In this document: piece after piece, positions 35,694-45,604 of the stretch
Layout: each line of letters starts with the position of its first letter
Position numbering within the stretch: position 1 is the stretch's first letter
Notes under the pieces: generated by a model
The model's input: the letters and a program-made list of their open reading frames with translations, nothing else
Told to the model about the DNA's origin: nothing
Database searches by the model: none
Source: Desulfobulbus elongatus DSM 2908
GTDB taxonomy: Bacteria; Desulfobacterota; Desulfobulbia; Desulfobulbales; Desulfobulbaceae
DNA: 64,000 nucleotides
Reading direction: 5' to 3'
Assembly: GCF_000621145.1 (NCBI RefSeq)
Contig: NZ_JHZB01000010.1
Location: forward strand, 1 to 64,000
Program-made: the position numbers and the translations under genes

Positions 35694-36028
35694 TGACGGA
35701 TTGAGTAAAAACTATCCACTTCGATCGAAGAAATCGAAAAAAACGTTTAAAAAAATGGATTACCTAATACCCTGTTTAAATTGCATGTTCTTGCCTGTAA
35801 CAGTGTTTTTCCGGGAGCGGGTTTAAAATATTTTACTTTTTCCTCCGTGTACAAGCCTCGTCGTGAGTCTGGTTTCGTGCCTATTCTATTGAAATTGTTA
35901 TAATATTAAGAATTGGACCGGTGTTGGAAAAAACGGCACGAAGAATGCTTGAAGAAAAGTAATTCTTCATCTCTTCTCTCCTTTTCCGGCTTGATTCCCT
36001 GTGGGTCAAGCCGGTTTTTTTTGAGCTT
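35694..36028 (+). other. A+T-rich intergenic region before the DUF362 gene
   Basis: This 335-bp stretch is much more A+T-rich than its surroundings. The left 200 bp has runs of A and T and a small palindrome (TTCGATCGAA near 35720) but no gene or clear serA terminator. The right part holds the promoter and terminator hairpin listed separately. Confidence 0.7.
35911..36022 (+). ncRNA. Candidate short RNA or attenuated leader upstream of DUF362-fabL
   Basis: A perfect extended -10 (TGTTATAAT, 35896-35904) predicts a start near 35911, though no good -35 is seen. A 9-bp perfect stem (CCGGCTTGA 35986-35994, TCAAGCCGG 36006-36014) plus eight T ends the transcript at about 36022. The roughly 110-nt product also contains a smaller AAGAAT/ATTCTT stem and a C/T-rich single strand. 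The terminator ends only 6 bases before the next ATG, so this is either an independent small RNA or a transcription attenuator. It is inferred from sequence only. Confidence 0.45.
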
Positions 36029-37009
36029 ATGCCAGCGGACAGCGCCAGCGTTTTCCTGACGGCCCTTCCTGGGTATGATGAAGAGCACCTTCTGGATGCG
36101 GCTGTCGACGGGCTGCTGGCCGCGCTGCCCGGTCGTTCCACCTTGCGCACGGCAAGGGTACTGCTCAAACCCAACCTGATCGCCGCCAGAAACGGGCAAC
36201 TGGCCTGCACCGATCACCGGCTGATCGTTGCTGTGGCGCGGTGGTTTCAGGCGCAAGGTGCCCGGGTGGCGGTCGGCGATTCCCCTTCCTTCGGTTCGGC
36301 CCGCGCTGTGCTTGCTGCCATCGACGCCCTGCCGGCCCTGCAACGGCTCGGCGTGCCGGTTCTCGAATTCAGGCGCAGTAGGGAGGTCGTGTTGCCTCGC
36401 GGCCACACAGCGGCCATGGCGGCCGCCGCCCTGGACTGCGATCTGCTCGTCAACCTGCCCAAGGTCAAGGCCCATTCCCAGATGCGGGTGACTTTGTCGG
36501 TCAAAAACCTGTTCGGTTGTCTTGCGGGGTTTCACAAGCCTTGGTGGCACATGGCTCACGGCGGGAGCAATGGCTGCTTCTCCGACCTGCTGATCGATCT
36601 GCTGGCCGTGTTGCCCACCGGTTACACCCTGGCGGACGGTGTGGTCGCCATGCACCGGACCGGCCCCATCCACGGCGAGCCGTATCCCCTGGGCATGCTT
36701 GCCGGCGGGAGCAATCCGGTGGCCGTCGATACGGCCCTGCTCACCGTCCTGGGCATCGAGCCGCACCAGTGCCCCCTGTGGTGTGCCGCCCGGCGGGCCG
36801 GCCTTGGCGGGACAACAATGGCGGAACTCGACTTTCCCCTGATGCACCCGGCCAGCCTGGCGGTCCGCGATTTTGCTGTGCCCGAGGCATTGGGGCCGGT
36901 TCGGTTCAATCTCTTCCGATTTGTCAAAAATTCCATCAGGCGGGCGCTGCTTCGTGCTGGCGAGGAAGGTGAAGCACGATGCGGGGCCGCAAGGAGGCAC
37001 TATGATTGA
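36029..37009 (+). CDS. DUF362 domain protein
   Basis: A 326-residue protein of the DUF362 family (PF04015), recognised by V-L-L-K-P-N-L near residue 47, G-D-S-P-S-F-G, and L-V-N-L-P-K-V-K-A-H followed by S-V-K-N-L-F-G. Family members have unknown biochemistry and often sit next to ferredoxin domains; no Cys-rich FeS domain is present here. No Shine-Dalgarno is visible because the terminator T-run lies just before the ATG. Its last 8 bases overlap the fabL-like gene, so the two products may be translated together. Confidence 0.8.
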   Translation: MPADSASVFLTALPGYDEEHLLDAAVDGLLAALPGRSTLRTARVLLKPNLIAARNGQLACTDHRLIVAVARWFQAQGARVAVGDSPSFGSARAVLAAIDALPALQRLGVPVLEFRRSREVVLPRGHTAAMAAAALDCDLLVNLPKVKAHSQMRVTLSVKNLFGCLAGFHKPWWHMAHGGSNGCFSDLLIDLLAVLPTGYTLADGVVAMHRTGPIHGEPYPLGMLAGGSNPVAVDTALLTVLGIEPHQCPLWCAARRAGLGGTTMAELDFPLMHPASLAVRDFAVPEALGPVRFNLFRFVKNSIRRALLRAGEEGEARCGAARRHYD

Positions 37010-37754
37010 TCTGCACGGCAAGGTGGCGCTGGTGACCGGCGGCTCGCGCGGGATCGGCAGGGCGGTGGCGCGACGGCTGGCCGGCCAGGGCGCCGAGGTG
37101 ATCGTCAACTATGTCCGCCACCGGACCAATGCCGGCGAGGTGGTCGCCGAAATAGAGGGACAGGGAGGGCGCTGCCTGGCGCTTCGCGCCAACCTGGCCG
37201 ACGAGGAAAGCGTGGCGGCCCTGTTCGACCAGGTGCGCGACCGTTATTCCCGGCTGGACATCGTGGTGTCGAACGCCGCCTCGGGGGTGCTCCAGCCGGT
37301 CACGGCCCTGAAGAGCCGGCACTGGGACTGGGCGGTCAATGTCAATGCCCGCGCCCTGCTGCTCATTGCCCAGCAGGCGCTGCCCATGATGGGGCGGGGC
37401 GGGCGGATCATCGCCATTTCGTCGATCGGGGCGGTGCGCGCCATCCCCAACTATACGGTGGTGGGCGCCTCCAAGGGGGCGCTGGAATCGCTGGTCCGGC
37501 ATCTGGCCGTGGAGCTGGGGCCGCAGGGCATCACCGTCAATACGGTCAGCGCCGGGGTGGTGGAGACCGACGCCCTGAAAAAATTTCCCAACCGGGAGGA
37601 GATCCTGGCCGCCGCCACGGCGAAAACGCCCCTCGGACGCCTGACCACACCCGAGGACGTCGCCGATGTCGCCCTTTTTCTGTGCAGCAATCTGGCGGCC
37701 ATGATCCATGGGCAGACCGTAGTGGTCGACGGCGGCTACGCCATCTGCGGCTGA
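37002..37754 (+). CDS. fabL: FabL-like enoyl-ACP reductase (short-chain dehydrogenase)
   Basis: A 250-residue SDR with the NADPH fold T-G-G-S-R-G-I-G. It matches the B. subtilis FabL pattern I know rather than ordinary FabG: N-A-A-S-G-V-L-x-P-V, H-W-D-W-x-x-N-x-N-A-x-A-L-L, the Y-x6-K active site (Tyr151, Lys158), D-A-L-K-x-F-P-N-R-E-E and M-I-x-G-Q-T-x-V-V-D-G-G. It would reduce the enoyl-ACP double bond in fatty acid elongation. AAGGAGG lies just before the ATG, inside the DUF362 gene. A general SDR function cannot be excluded. Confidence 0.75.
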   Translation: MIDLHGKVALVTGGSRGIGRAVARRLAGQGAEVIVNYVRHRTNAGEVVAEIEGQGGRCLALRANLADEESVAALFDQVRDRYSRLDIVVSNAASGVLQPVTALKSRHWDWAVNVNARALLLIAQQALPMMGRGGRIIAISSIGAVRAIPNYTVVGASKGALESLVRHLAVELGPQGITVNTVSAGVVETDALKKFPNREEILAAATAKTPLGRLTTPEDVADVALFLCSNLAAMIHGQTVVVDGGYAICG

Positions 37755-37857
37755 AATTTTTTTGCCGCCAATAAATTGCCCCTTGCAGCATACCATCCGA
37801 AAACAGTGGACCTGGGCATGCCGGCGAAACGGTCAACACGGCGCTCGGCCGTTTGCA

Positions 37858-37886
37858 TTGAATTTTCCGTATCAGTTGAGTATAGT
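37858..37886 (+). promoter_or_regulatory. Candidate sigma-70 promoter for metK-ahcY
   Basis: TTGAAT at 37858-37863, a 17-base spacer and TATAGT at 37881-37886. The predicted start is near 37893, leaving a leader of about 150 nt before metK. Confidence 0.6.
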
Positions 37887-37892
37887 TTTTTG

Positions 37893-38000
37893 CTTTTCAT
37901 GTCGTCGCACTAGCGGAGCATGCGGACGGCAACTGACCGGCATGACCGAGGCTGCCTGAAGGCGGTCCTTTGCGCCCTGAACGGCAGGGCGCCCTTTTTT
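37893..38000 (+). promoter_or_regulatory. Structured metK leader ending in an intrinsic terminator (attenuator or riboswitch candidate)
   Basis: The leader can fold a first imperfect stem (about 37901-37909 with 37921-37930), a second around GACC (37953) to GGTC (37967) enclosing GCC-TGAA-GGC, and a perfect 8-bp terminator stem (37972-37979 / 37985-37992, loop AACG... ) followed by CC and T6. The terminator ends 41 bp before the metK start, which implies regulated read-through. I could not match it to SAM-I, SAM-II, SAM-IV or SAH consensus cores by eye. Confidence 0.5.
37972..38000 (+). terminator. Intrinsic terminator inside the metK leader
   Basis: GCGCCCTG pairs perfectly with CAGGGCGC across a short loop, followed by a T6 run. 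It lies between the promoter and the metK ATG. Confidence 0.8.
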
Positions 38001-38041
38001 CCCCTTTTTCAACGTTCTTATTCCGAGCGGGAGACACTTTC

Positions 38042-39205
38042 ATGGCTCACCATCTCTTTACCTCAGAATCGGTTTCCGAAGGGCATCCGGACAAGGTTGC
38101 CGACCAGATTTCCGACGCCATCCTTGACGCCATCCTCACCCAGGACAAACACGCCCGGGTCGCCTGCGAGAGCCTGGTCACCACCGGCATGGCCCTGATC
38201 GCCGGCGAGATCACCACCACCGCCTGGGTCGACATGCCCCAGATCGTCCGCGATACCATCCGCGAGATCGGCTACAATTCCTCGGACATGGGATTCGATT
38301 GGCGGTCGTGCGCGGTCCTGACCACCATCGACAAGCAGTCGCCCGACATCGCCCAGGGGGTCAACGAGGGCACGGGGCTCGACCTCGACCAGGGCGCCGG
38401 CGACCAGGGGCTGATGTTCGGCTACGCCTGCGACGAAACCAGCGTGCTGATGCCCATGCCCATCACCTACGCCCACGCCCTGACCAAACGGCAGGCCGAG
38501 GTGCGCAAGGCCGGCATCCTGCCCTGGCTGCGGCCCGATGCCAAGAGCCAGGTGACCATCGAGTACGTGGACAACGTGCCCCGTCGGGTCGAGGCGGTGG
38601 TGCTTTCCACCCAGCACAGCCCGGACGTCAGCTATGCCGACCTCAAGGCAGGGGTGATGGAGGAGATCATCAAGCCGGTGCTGCCGGCGGGCATGATCGA
38701 CGCCAACACCAAGTACTTCATCAATCCCACCGGCCGATTTGTCATCGGCGGACCGGTCGGCGACTGCGGCGTCACCGGCCGCAAGATCATCGTCGATTCC
38801 TACGGCGGCCGCGGCTCGCACGGCGGCGGCGCCTTCTCCGGCAAGGACCCCTCCAAGGTCGACCGCTCCTCCTCCTACATGGGCCGCTATGTGGCCAAGA
38901 ACATCGTGGCCGCCGGACTGGCCACCGAGGTCGAGGTGCAGGTCGCCTACGCCATCGGCATTTCCAAACCGGTATCGATCAACGTCAAGACCTTCGGAAC
39001 CGGCAAAATTTCCGAGGAGCGGCTGGTGGAGATAGTCGGCCGGGTTTTCGATCTCCGGCCCAAGGCGATCATTCAGCAGTTGGACCTGCTGCGGCCGATC
39101 TATCACAAGACCGCGGCCTACGGCCATTTCGGGCGTGAGTTGCCCGAGTTCACCTGGGAGCGGACCGATAAGGTCGAGGCCCTGCGCGCAGCGGCCGGGA
39201 TGTGA
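38042..39205 (+). CDS. metK: S-adenosylmethionine synthetase
   Basis: Makes S-adenosylmethionine from methionine and ATP. The 387 residues begin with [11 protein letters not shown] and contain the hallmark [11 protein letters not shown] and the P-loop-like [16 protein letters not shown] motif. GGGAG precedes the ATG at 38042; in-frame upstream codons lie in the leader and are not coding. ahcY follows after 55 bp, so the producer and the recycler of the methyl cycle are in one transcript. Confidence 0.97.
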   Translation: MAHHLFTSESVSEGHPDKVADQISDAILDAILTQDKHARVACESLVTTGMALIAGEITTTAWVDMPQIVRDTIREIGYNSSDMGFDWRSCAVLTTIDKQSPDIAQGVNEGTGLDLDQGAGDQGLMFGYACDETSVLMPMPITYAHALTKRQAEVRKAGILPWLRPDAKSQVTIEYVDNVPRRVEAVVLSTQHSPDVSYADLKAGVMEEIIKPVLPAGMIDANTKYFINPTGRFVIGGPVGDCGVTGRKIIVDSYGGRGSHGGGAFSGKDPSKVDRSSSYMGRYVAKNIVAAGLATEVEVQVAYAIGISKPVSINVKTFGTGKISEERLVEIVGRVFDLRPKAIIQQLDLLRPIYHKTAAYGHFGRELPEFTWERTDKVEALRAAAGM

Positions 39206-39260
39206 TTGTTTGTTTGAATCAAAAACCGTTCCCTCTTCCCGAGGGAGCGCAGGAGAAACC

Positions 39261-40547
<1,287 letters not shown>

Positions 40548-40574
40548 TGTTTTTCGAGGCGATGCGCACGTTCC

Positions 40575-40606
40575 GGGCAGGGTGAGGATTCACCCTGCCC
40601 TTTTTT
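40575..40606 (+). terminator. Intrinsic terminator between ahcY and trmFO
   Basis: A perfect 11-bp stem (GGGCAGGGTGA / TCACCCTGCCC), 4-base loop, then six T. It ends 14 bases before trmFO, so trmFO expression must rely on read-through or a nearby start. Confidence 0.9.
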
Positions 40607-40620
40607 GTGGGAGAGAGACA

Positions 40621-41979
40621 ATGATGGACAGAGGGGCAATGACGGTGATCGGCGGCGGGCTGGCCGGGTGCGAGGCGGCCTGGCAGGCGGCGCAGCGGGG
40701 CGTGCGCGTGATCCTCTGCGAGATGAAGCCGCTGCGCTTCAGCCCGGCCCACGAGATGGTGCAGCTGGGCGAGTTGGTCTGCTCCAATTCGCTCCGCTCC
40801 AATGCCGTCGACTCCGCCGCCGGATTGCTGAAGGAGGAGATGCGGCTGCTGGATTCGCTGGTGATGCGCATTGCCGATCAGACCGCCGTGCCCGCCGGCA
40901 GTGCCTTGGCCGTGGACCGGCACCGGTTCGCCGCCCGGCTGACCGAGGCGATCGCATCGCATCCCCTGATCACGGTGCGGCGGGAGGAGGTCGGCCGCAT
41001 TCCCGAGATGGCGGCCGGGCCGGTGGTCCTGGCGGCGGGACCGCTGCTCGCCGGTCCGCTGGCCGACCATCTGCGAGAATTGACCGGGGATGCACATCTC
41101 GCCTTTTACGACGCCATCGCCCCGATTGTCGACGCCGACAGCCTCGACCTGAAGGTGATCTACCGCAAATCCCGTTGGGACGAGGAGGGGCCGGGCGACT
41201 ACCTCAACTGTCCCATGGACCGGGAACAGTACGCCCAGTTCGTGGAAGCGCTGGGCGCGGCCCAGACCGTGCCCCTGCATGCCTTCGAAAACCCAAAATA
41301 TTTCGAGGGCTGCCTGCCCATCGAGGTGATGTGCGCCCGGGGGGCGGACACCCTCCGGTTCGGCCCGATGAAGCCGGTCGGCCTGGCCCATCCGGTCACC
41401 GGCGCGCTGCCGCATGCCGTGGTCCAGTTGCGGGCGGAAAACCGCGAGGGCACGGCCTACAATCTGGTGGGCTTCCAGACCAAGCTGACCTATCCCGAAC
41501 AGTTGCGTATCTTCCGCACCATCCCCGGCCTGGAGCAGGCGGTTTTCCTCCGGCTGGGCTCCATCCACCGCAACACCTTCGTCTGCGCGCCGCGGGTGCT
41601 CGACGCCACCCTGCAGGTGCGCCAGTTGCCCGGCCTGTTCATCGCCGGGCAACTGTCCGGGGTCGAGGGCTACATCGAATCGGCGGCCATGGGGCTCTTG
41701 GCCGGCGGCAACGCCGCCCGCATCGTCCTCGGCCGGGAACCGATCATCCCGCCCGCCGCCACGGCCCATGGCGCCCTGATCGGCCATCTCACCAACTCCG
41801 ATCCGGCCCACTTCCAACCGTCCAACGTCAACTTCGGCCTGTTTCCGCCGCTCATCGGACGAAAAATTCCCAAAAAAATGCGGGGCCGCATCCGGGCCGA
41901 GCAGGCCCTGGAACTGATCCGGCAATGGCGGCAGCGGTTTTCCGGGCAGGACTACGCTTCTTCCACAAATCCCCAATAG
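40621..41979 (+). CDS. trmFO: Folate/FAD-dependent tRNA (uracil-54-C5)-methyltransferase TrmFO
   Basis: Methylates U54 of tRNA using methylene-tetrahydrofolate, the folate-based alternative to TrmA. The 452 residues start with the FAD-binding [10 protein letters not shown] and share with GidA-like proteins C-S-N-S-L-R-S and [27 protein letters not shown] near the C-terminus is typical of TrmFO. The start at 40621 follows GGGAGAGAGA. Its 3' end overlaps the convergent primase/helicase-like gene by 28 bases. Confidence 0.94.
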   Translation: MMDRGAMTVIGGGLAGCEAAWQAAQRGVRVILCEMKPLRFSPAHEMVQLGELVCSNSLRSNAVDSAAGLLKEEMRLLDSLVMRIADQTAVPAGSALAVDRHRFAARLTEAIASHPLITVRREEVGRIPEMAAGPVVLAAGPLLAGPLADHLRELTGDAHLAFYDAIAPIVDADSLDLKVIYRKSRWDEEGPGDYLNCPMDREQYAQFVEALGAAQTVPLHAFENPKYFEGCLPIEVMCARGADTLRFGPMKPVGLAHPVTGALPHAVVQLRAENREGTAYNLVGFQTKLTYPEQLRIFRTIPGLEQAVFLRLGSIHRNTFVCAPRVLDATLQVRQLPGLFIAGQLSGVEGYIESAAMGLLAGGNAARIVLGREPIIPPAATAHGALIGHLTNSDPAHFQPSNVNFGLFPPLIGRKIPKKMRGRIRAEQALELIRQWRQRFSGQDYASSTNPQ

Positions 41980-43721
41980 GGATAATCAAGCCGGTAAGAG
42001 GCGATTCGTCCCGGACTCTGCTCGCGGCTGGCCACCAGCCAGAGGTCGTTGCGGCGCTGTGCCGGCGGCGCGTCAGCAAAGGGGTCCCACTGGGGCAGGA
42101 ACACCATGGCGTTGTCGGCGGAATAGCCGATGTCACCCGAGCCCTTGAACGAGCCGAGATGGGGCTGGCGGTCGAACTGGCCGTCGGGGTTCCGCGCCAG
42201 TTCGGAGATGACGAGAAAGGCGGCGCCCAGTTCGTCGCGGATCGCCTCCAGTTGGCGCAGCCAGCCGTCGATGCCGCTGCGCTTCTGGCTGATGTCCTTG
42301 AAGGGCAGTTTGTGCAGGCTGTCGATGACCACCACCGTGTAGTCGCTGTTGGTCTCGTGGCGGAGAAAATCGATGTGGCGCCGCATGGTTTCCGGCGAGA
42401 GCGTGCGGTCGTTGACCACCCGCAGCCAGGTGAGCAGGGTACGCAGCGTGTGCTCGGCCTGGACCAGCCGTTGCCGTTCGCCCGCGGGCAGGGCGGCATC
42501 CCTGATCCGGTCGATGGCGAGCCGGCCGAGCCGGCTGAGAATGCGGAGATAGATTTTCTGCCGGCCGTTTTCGAAGTCGTAGTAGAGGACCGGAATCTTC
42601 CGCAGGGCCATGTCCGAGGCGATCTGGATGAACAGGGCCGACTTGCCCGCCTTGGGCGTGCCGCCCATGATGTTGATGCCGTGGATGCCGGCCAGAGCCC
42701 GGTCCATGCGGGCGAAGCCGCCGGTCAGGTTGGCATAGGCCGTGCCGGACTCCTGGAGCAGGAGCTCGCGGAAGGTCTGAAACTCGCCGGCCGGGCTGGC
42801 AAAGGGCGAGAAGGCCCGCGCCTGTTGGAGCAGAGCAAAGACCTGCCGCTGAAACTGGGGGCCGCTCGCTATAGCCAACTGGGCAATGGAGCTGTTGCGG
42901 GCGGCCTGGTCCGGCCATCGGACGAGCCGCACCTTGTATCCGGTTCGGGTGGCGAAATTTTTGGCCATGGCCTCGGATTCGGCGGTGTGGTTGACCCAGA
43001 GGAAGATGGTCCGGATCCAGTGCAGCCGCCGGGGATCGAGATGGTCGAGGTCTGCAGCCGTGGGCACGGCGATCCCCGGCAGCCCCAGTTGCTTCAGCGG
43101 CAGCAGGTTATGTTCGCCTTCCACCAGAAAAAGGGTGCCGTTTTCGCAGTGCTCGATCTCCGGGGCATTGAACAGACGGAAGCGCTCGGCGGCAAACCGC
43201 TCGTCTCCGTGCCAGAAAAAATCTTCGGGCCGCTCCGGATGGACGCAGCGGGCCGCATAGCAGTTGCCATCGGCCTGGATGTAGGGATAGACCAAGTAGC
43301 GGCCGTTGTAGCCGACCCGCAACTCGGTCAAGACTTCGGGGGTTATCGCTGCCCTCTGGAGGCAATCGAGCGGCTCGCCGATCAGTTTGTCAGTGAATCC
43401 GGCCAGTTCATGGTTGATGTTTGCGGCCGGATAGTCGACTTCGCGGCCGAAATAGTCACGATCCGGATCGTATCCCGGCACCTCGGCCGGACTGATGGCG
43501 CCGGTTCGGGCGAAATGCAGGGGAAAGCCGCCGGGAACGCAACGGTTGCGGCAGCGGAAGTAGCCGTGGAAAAAACTTTCCGGATTGAGGTGGACGGTCA
43601 ATGTCCCGGCCTGCTGTTTACCCTGGCCGAGACAGAAAGGGCAGGGCGCCTGTAACATGCCGTTCTGCAGGTGGGCTCCGGGAAGCTGGCGGAGATAGAA
43701 TTCGGTGACGGCATCGGTCAT
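41952..43721 (-). CDS. Primase/helicase-like protein: zinc finger, TOPRIM-like and RecA-like ATPase domains
   Basis: A 589-residue protein with the layout of phage T7 gp4/Twinkle proteins. An N-terminal zinc finger uses Cys27, Cys30, Cys57 and Cys61. A TOPRIM-like domain follows with the glutamate kept in V-E-G-E (about residue 200), but the expected D-x-D reads W-V-N-H-T (about 243), so primer synthesis is doubtful. The C-terminal DnaB/KaiC-type ATPase has Walker [10 protein letters not shown] (about 353-361) and Walker B V-V-V-I-D-S (about 461). No phage genes adjoin it. It lies 40 bases after the CNB-PilZ gene on the same strand. Role unknown. Confidence 0.72.
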   Translation of the reverse strand: MTDAVTEFYLRQLPGAHLQNGMLQAPCPFCLGQGKQQAGTLTVHLNPESFFHGYFRCRNRCVPGGFPLHFARTGAISPAEVPGYDPDRDYFGREVDYPAANINHELAGFTDKLIGEPLDCLQRAAITPEVLTELRVGYNGRYLVYPYIQADGNCYAARCVHPERPEDFFWHGDERFAAERFRLFNAPEIEHCENGTLFLVEGEHNLLPLKQLGLPGIAVPTAADLDHLDPRRLHWIRTIFLWVNHTAESEAMAKNFATRTGYKVRLVRWPDQAARNSSIAQLAIASGPQFQRQVFALLQQARAFSPFASPAGEFQTFRELLLQESGTAYANLTGGFARMDRALAGIHGINIMGGTPKAGKSALFIQIASDMALRKIPVLYYDFENGRQKIYLRILSRLGRLAIDRIRDAALPAGERQRLVQAEHTLRTLLTWLRVVNDRTLSPETMRRHIDFLRHETNSDYTVVVIDSLHKLPFKDISQKRSGIDGWLRQLEAIRDELGAAFLVISELARNPDGQFDRQPHLGSFKGSGDIGYSADNAMVFLPQWDPFADAPPAQRRNDLWLVASREQSPGRIASYRLDYPYWGFVEEA

Positions 43722-43761
43722 GGCGACGGTCGAAGGCGAAGGTGGTCGAAGGGGCGGAGCG

Positions 43762-44541
43762 TCAGCCCAGGATGGTGTGCAACCCCTGCTGGTCCAGGGG
43801 ATGGTCGAATTTGAGGTGCACGGAAAAAACCTTGCCCAGGACGTGGAACGGATGGACCCCGATCACCGTGCCCTTGAGGGTCAAGAACCGCTCCTTGCCG
43901 CCGACCGGCAGCTGGGTCTGCATCCGTCGGCCCAACAGCAGACGGGCGCTTTCCCGCCGGGAAAGGCTGACCAGGAAGGCCAGCCCACCCTGGGAGATAT
44001 CGGCGGTTTCCGCGCGGAATCCGCGGCCGATCGGGGTGTTGCGATTGTCGACCGGATGCACCCGGATCGTGCGCGCCACGGTGAACCGCTGATCGTAGCG
44101 CCGTTCCAGCTTTTTCTTTTCAAGTATGGCGCTGATGGTATTGGCGGAAAGAAAATAGGCGTGCAGCCTGGCCCGCAATTCGGGCAACTGTTCCTGAAAG
44201 GCATCGAGCGCCGCTTGCTGAAGGACATGAATGCGCGCCGGCGTCAGCGAGGTCAGGGTGACGGTCCAGAAGGAGGGCGAGAAGAAATTGTCGCCGGCAA
44301 TCTGGCCGCGGTTCAGGGTGGTGATGAACAACTCGCGGCCGTTGACCCGATGGGAGACCTTGACGCTGCCCTGGGCGATGAAGAAAAGGGTATCGTTCCT
44401 GTCCCCTTGGTTGACGATGGTTTCTTCCGGCCGGAATCTGCGTTCGTGCAAGGCGCGATATATGGCCTGAAATTCCCGGGTACCGAGCCGGTCGGCCAAG
44501 TCGGCCCAGATGGCGAGATCCTCCTTGCTGATTGCCTCCAT
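43762..44541 (-). CDS. Cyclic nucleotide-binding domain fused to a PilZ domain
   Basis: A 259-residue putative cytosolic receptor. An N-terminal CNB domain (about residues 15-125; F-R-P-E-E-T-I-V-N-Q-G-D then a G-S-V-K-V strand) is followed by a PilZ domain (about 145-259) with the c-di-GMP motifs R-R-Y-D-Q-R and D-I-S-Q-G-G. It may combine a cyclic mononucleotide signal with c-di-GMP. No DNA-binding domain is seen. I chose the ATG at 44541 because AGGGGAAAGA precedes it and third-position GC drops upstream; a GTG at 44724 would add 61 residues. Confidence 0.8.
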   Translation of the reverse strand: MEAISKEDLAIWADLADRLGTREFQAIYRALHERRFRPEETIVNQGDRNDTLFFIAQGSVKVSHRVNGRELFITTLNRGQIAGDNFFSPSFWTVTLTSLTPARIHVLQQAALDAFQEQLPELRARLHAYFLSANTISAILEKKKLERRYDQRFTVARTIRVHPVDNRNTPIGRGFRAETADISQGGLAFLVSLSRRESARLLLGRRMQTQLPVGGKERFLTLKGTVIGVHPFHVLGKVFSVHLKFDHPLDQQGLHTILG

Positions 44542-45008
44542 TCTTTCCCCTTCGTTGCTTTCACCTGAACAAATGATCTCACCCACTGTTCGACAGTCGA
44601 TTTCGTCGATGCGATTTTTGAGTCGTTCCACTGTGTTGAATACCGCTTCCCTGGCCTCGGCTGGATAGAATCTGCACGGAACCGCCTGTTCGTTCCCACG
44701 GATGGCGCCAGACCGCTCATGCACCTCGGAGAGAAGGTCGCTTTGCTGCGGCCGGCGGTGTGAGGGAAGAAGGCATGACGTCTCCGTCGTTACCGTGCGC
44801 CGGCGGGGCAGGCCAGACGGTTGTTCCGGATGCGCATCATGGGCGAAAGTCGTGAACGGAAAAGGGAACGGCAGGTCTTGGACGGTGGTAAAAGAGCGCG
44901 GCCAGGACGAAGCGGCTCAAAAAACGGTAGCATACTCCCCTGACCGAAGTCAAGGGCGGGCGTCCGTCCGCCGTCACGGAACCATCGAGGAGAAAAGGGC
45001 GAATGCCG
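44542..45008. other. Spacer between the CNB-PilZ and maf genes
   Basis: If the CNB-PilZ start is 44541, this 467-bp stretch is non-coding. It would hold the CNB-PilZ promoter and the end of the maf transcript. I see no clear promoter, strong terminator or small gene; the frame open to 44724 has mixed third positions unlike the neighbours. Confidence 0.5.
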
Positions 45009-45599
45009 TCATCCGATCCGCAGCAGGGCATGTTCCAGGAGGGTGCGGACAACGGCATGGACCGGCAGGCCCACCACGTTGCTGCACGATCCGGAGATGG
45101 AGCGCACCAGAAAGCTGCCGATCCCCTGGATGCCGTAGGCGCCGGCCTTGTCCATGGGCTCGCCGGAATCGACGTAGGCCCGGAGGACCGGTTCGGCGAA
45201 GGTGCCGAAGGTGACCTGCGTGGTGACGGTATCAATCTCGGCGATGTTCCGATTGACGGCCACAATGGCAAAGCCCGTGGTGACCTGATGGGTGCGGCCC
45301 TGCAGCGCGGTAAGCATGGCCAGGGCCTGTTTGCGGTTTTCGGGTTTGCCGAAAATACGGTCGTCGAGGGCGACCACCGTGTCGGCGCCGATGACGCAGG
45401 CCTCGGGATGGGCAGCGGCGACCGTCTTGGCCTTGGTTGTCGCCATCCGCCGGGCGAAGTCCTGGGGCGATTCATCCGGCATGCAGGTTTCGTCGATGGC
45501 GGCCGGCACGATGCTGAAGTCCAGACCGAGCCGGCTGAGATAGGTACGCCGCCGGGGCGAGGCCGAGGCGAGGATGAGCGGACAGCAGGCGGTGAACAT
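45009..45599 (-). CDS. maf: Maf-family nucleoside triphosphate pyrophosphatase
   Basis: Cleaves non-canonical or dTTP/UTP nucleotides to monophosphates, a house-cleaning role. The 196 residues show L-A-S-A-S-P-R-R at the N-terminus, the G-A-D-T-V-V motif with the catalytic aspartate, the G-K-P loop and the D-K-A-G-A-Y-G-I-Q-G motif. That points to the YhdE-like dTTP/UTP branch. I chose the ATG at 45599; an upstream TTG at 45614 would overlap truA by 10 bases. Coupled with truA. Confidence 0.9.
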   Translation of the reverse strand: MFTACCPLILASASPRRRTYLSRLGLDFSIVPAAIDETCMPDESPQDFARRMATTKAKTVAAAHPEACVIGADTVVALDDRIFGKPENRKQALAMLTALQGRTHQVTTGFAIVAVNRNIAEIDTVTTQVTFGTFAEPVLRAYVDSGEPMDKAGAYGIQGIGSFLVRSISGSCSNVVGLPVHAVVRTLLEHALLRIG

Positions 45600-45604
45600 G
45601 GCGA

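Noticed and set aside
37893-38000. The metK leader as a SAM-I, SAM-II, SAM-IV or SAH riboswitch
   Set aside because: None of the conserved cores I know was found by eye; recorded instead as an unclassified leader.
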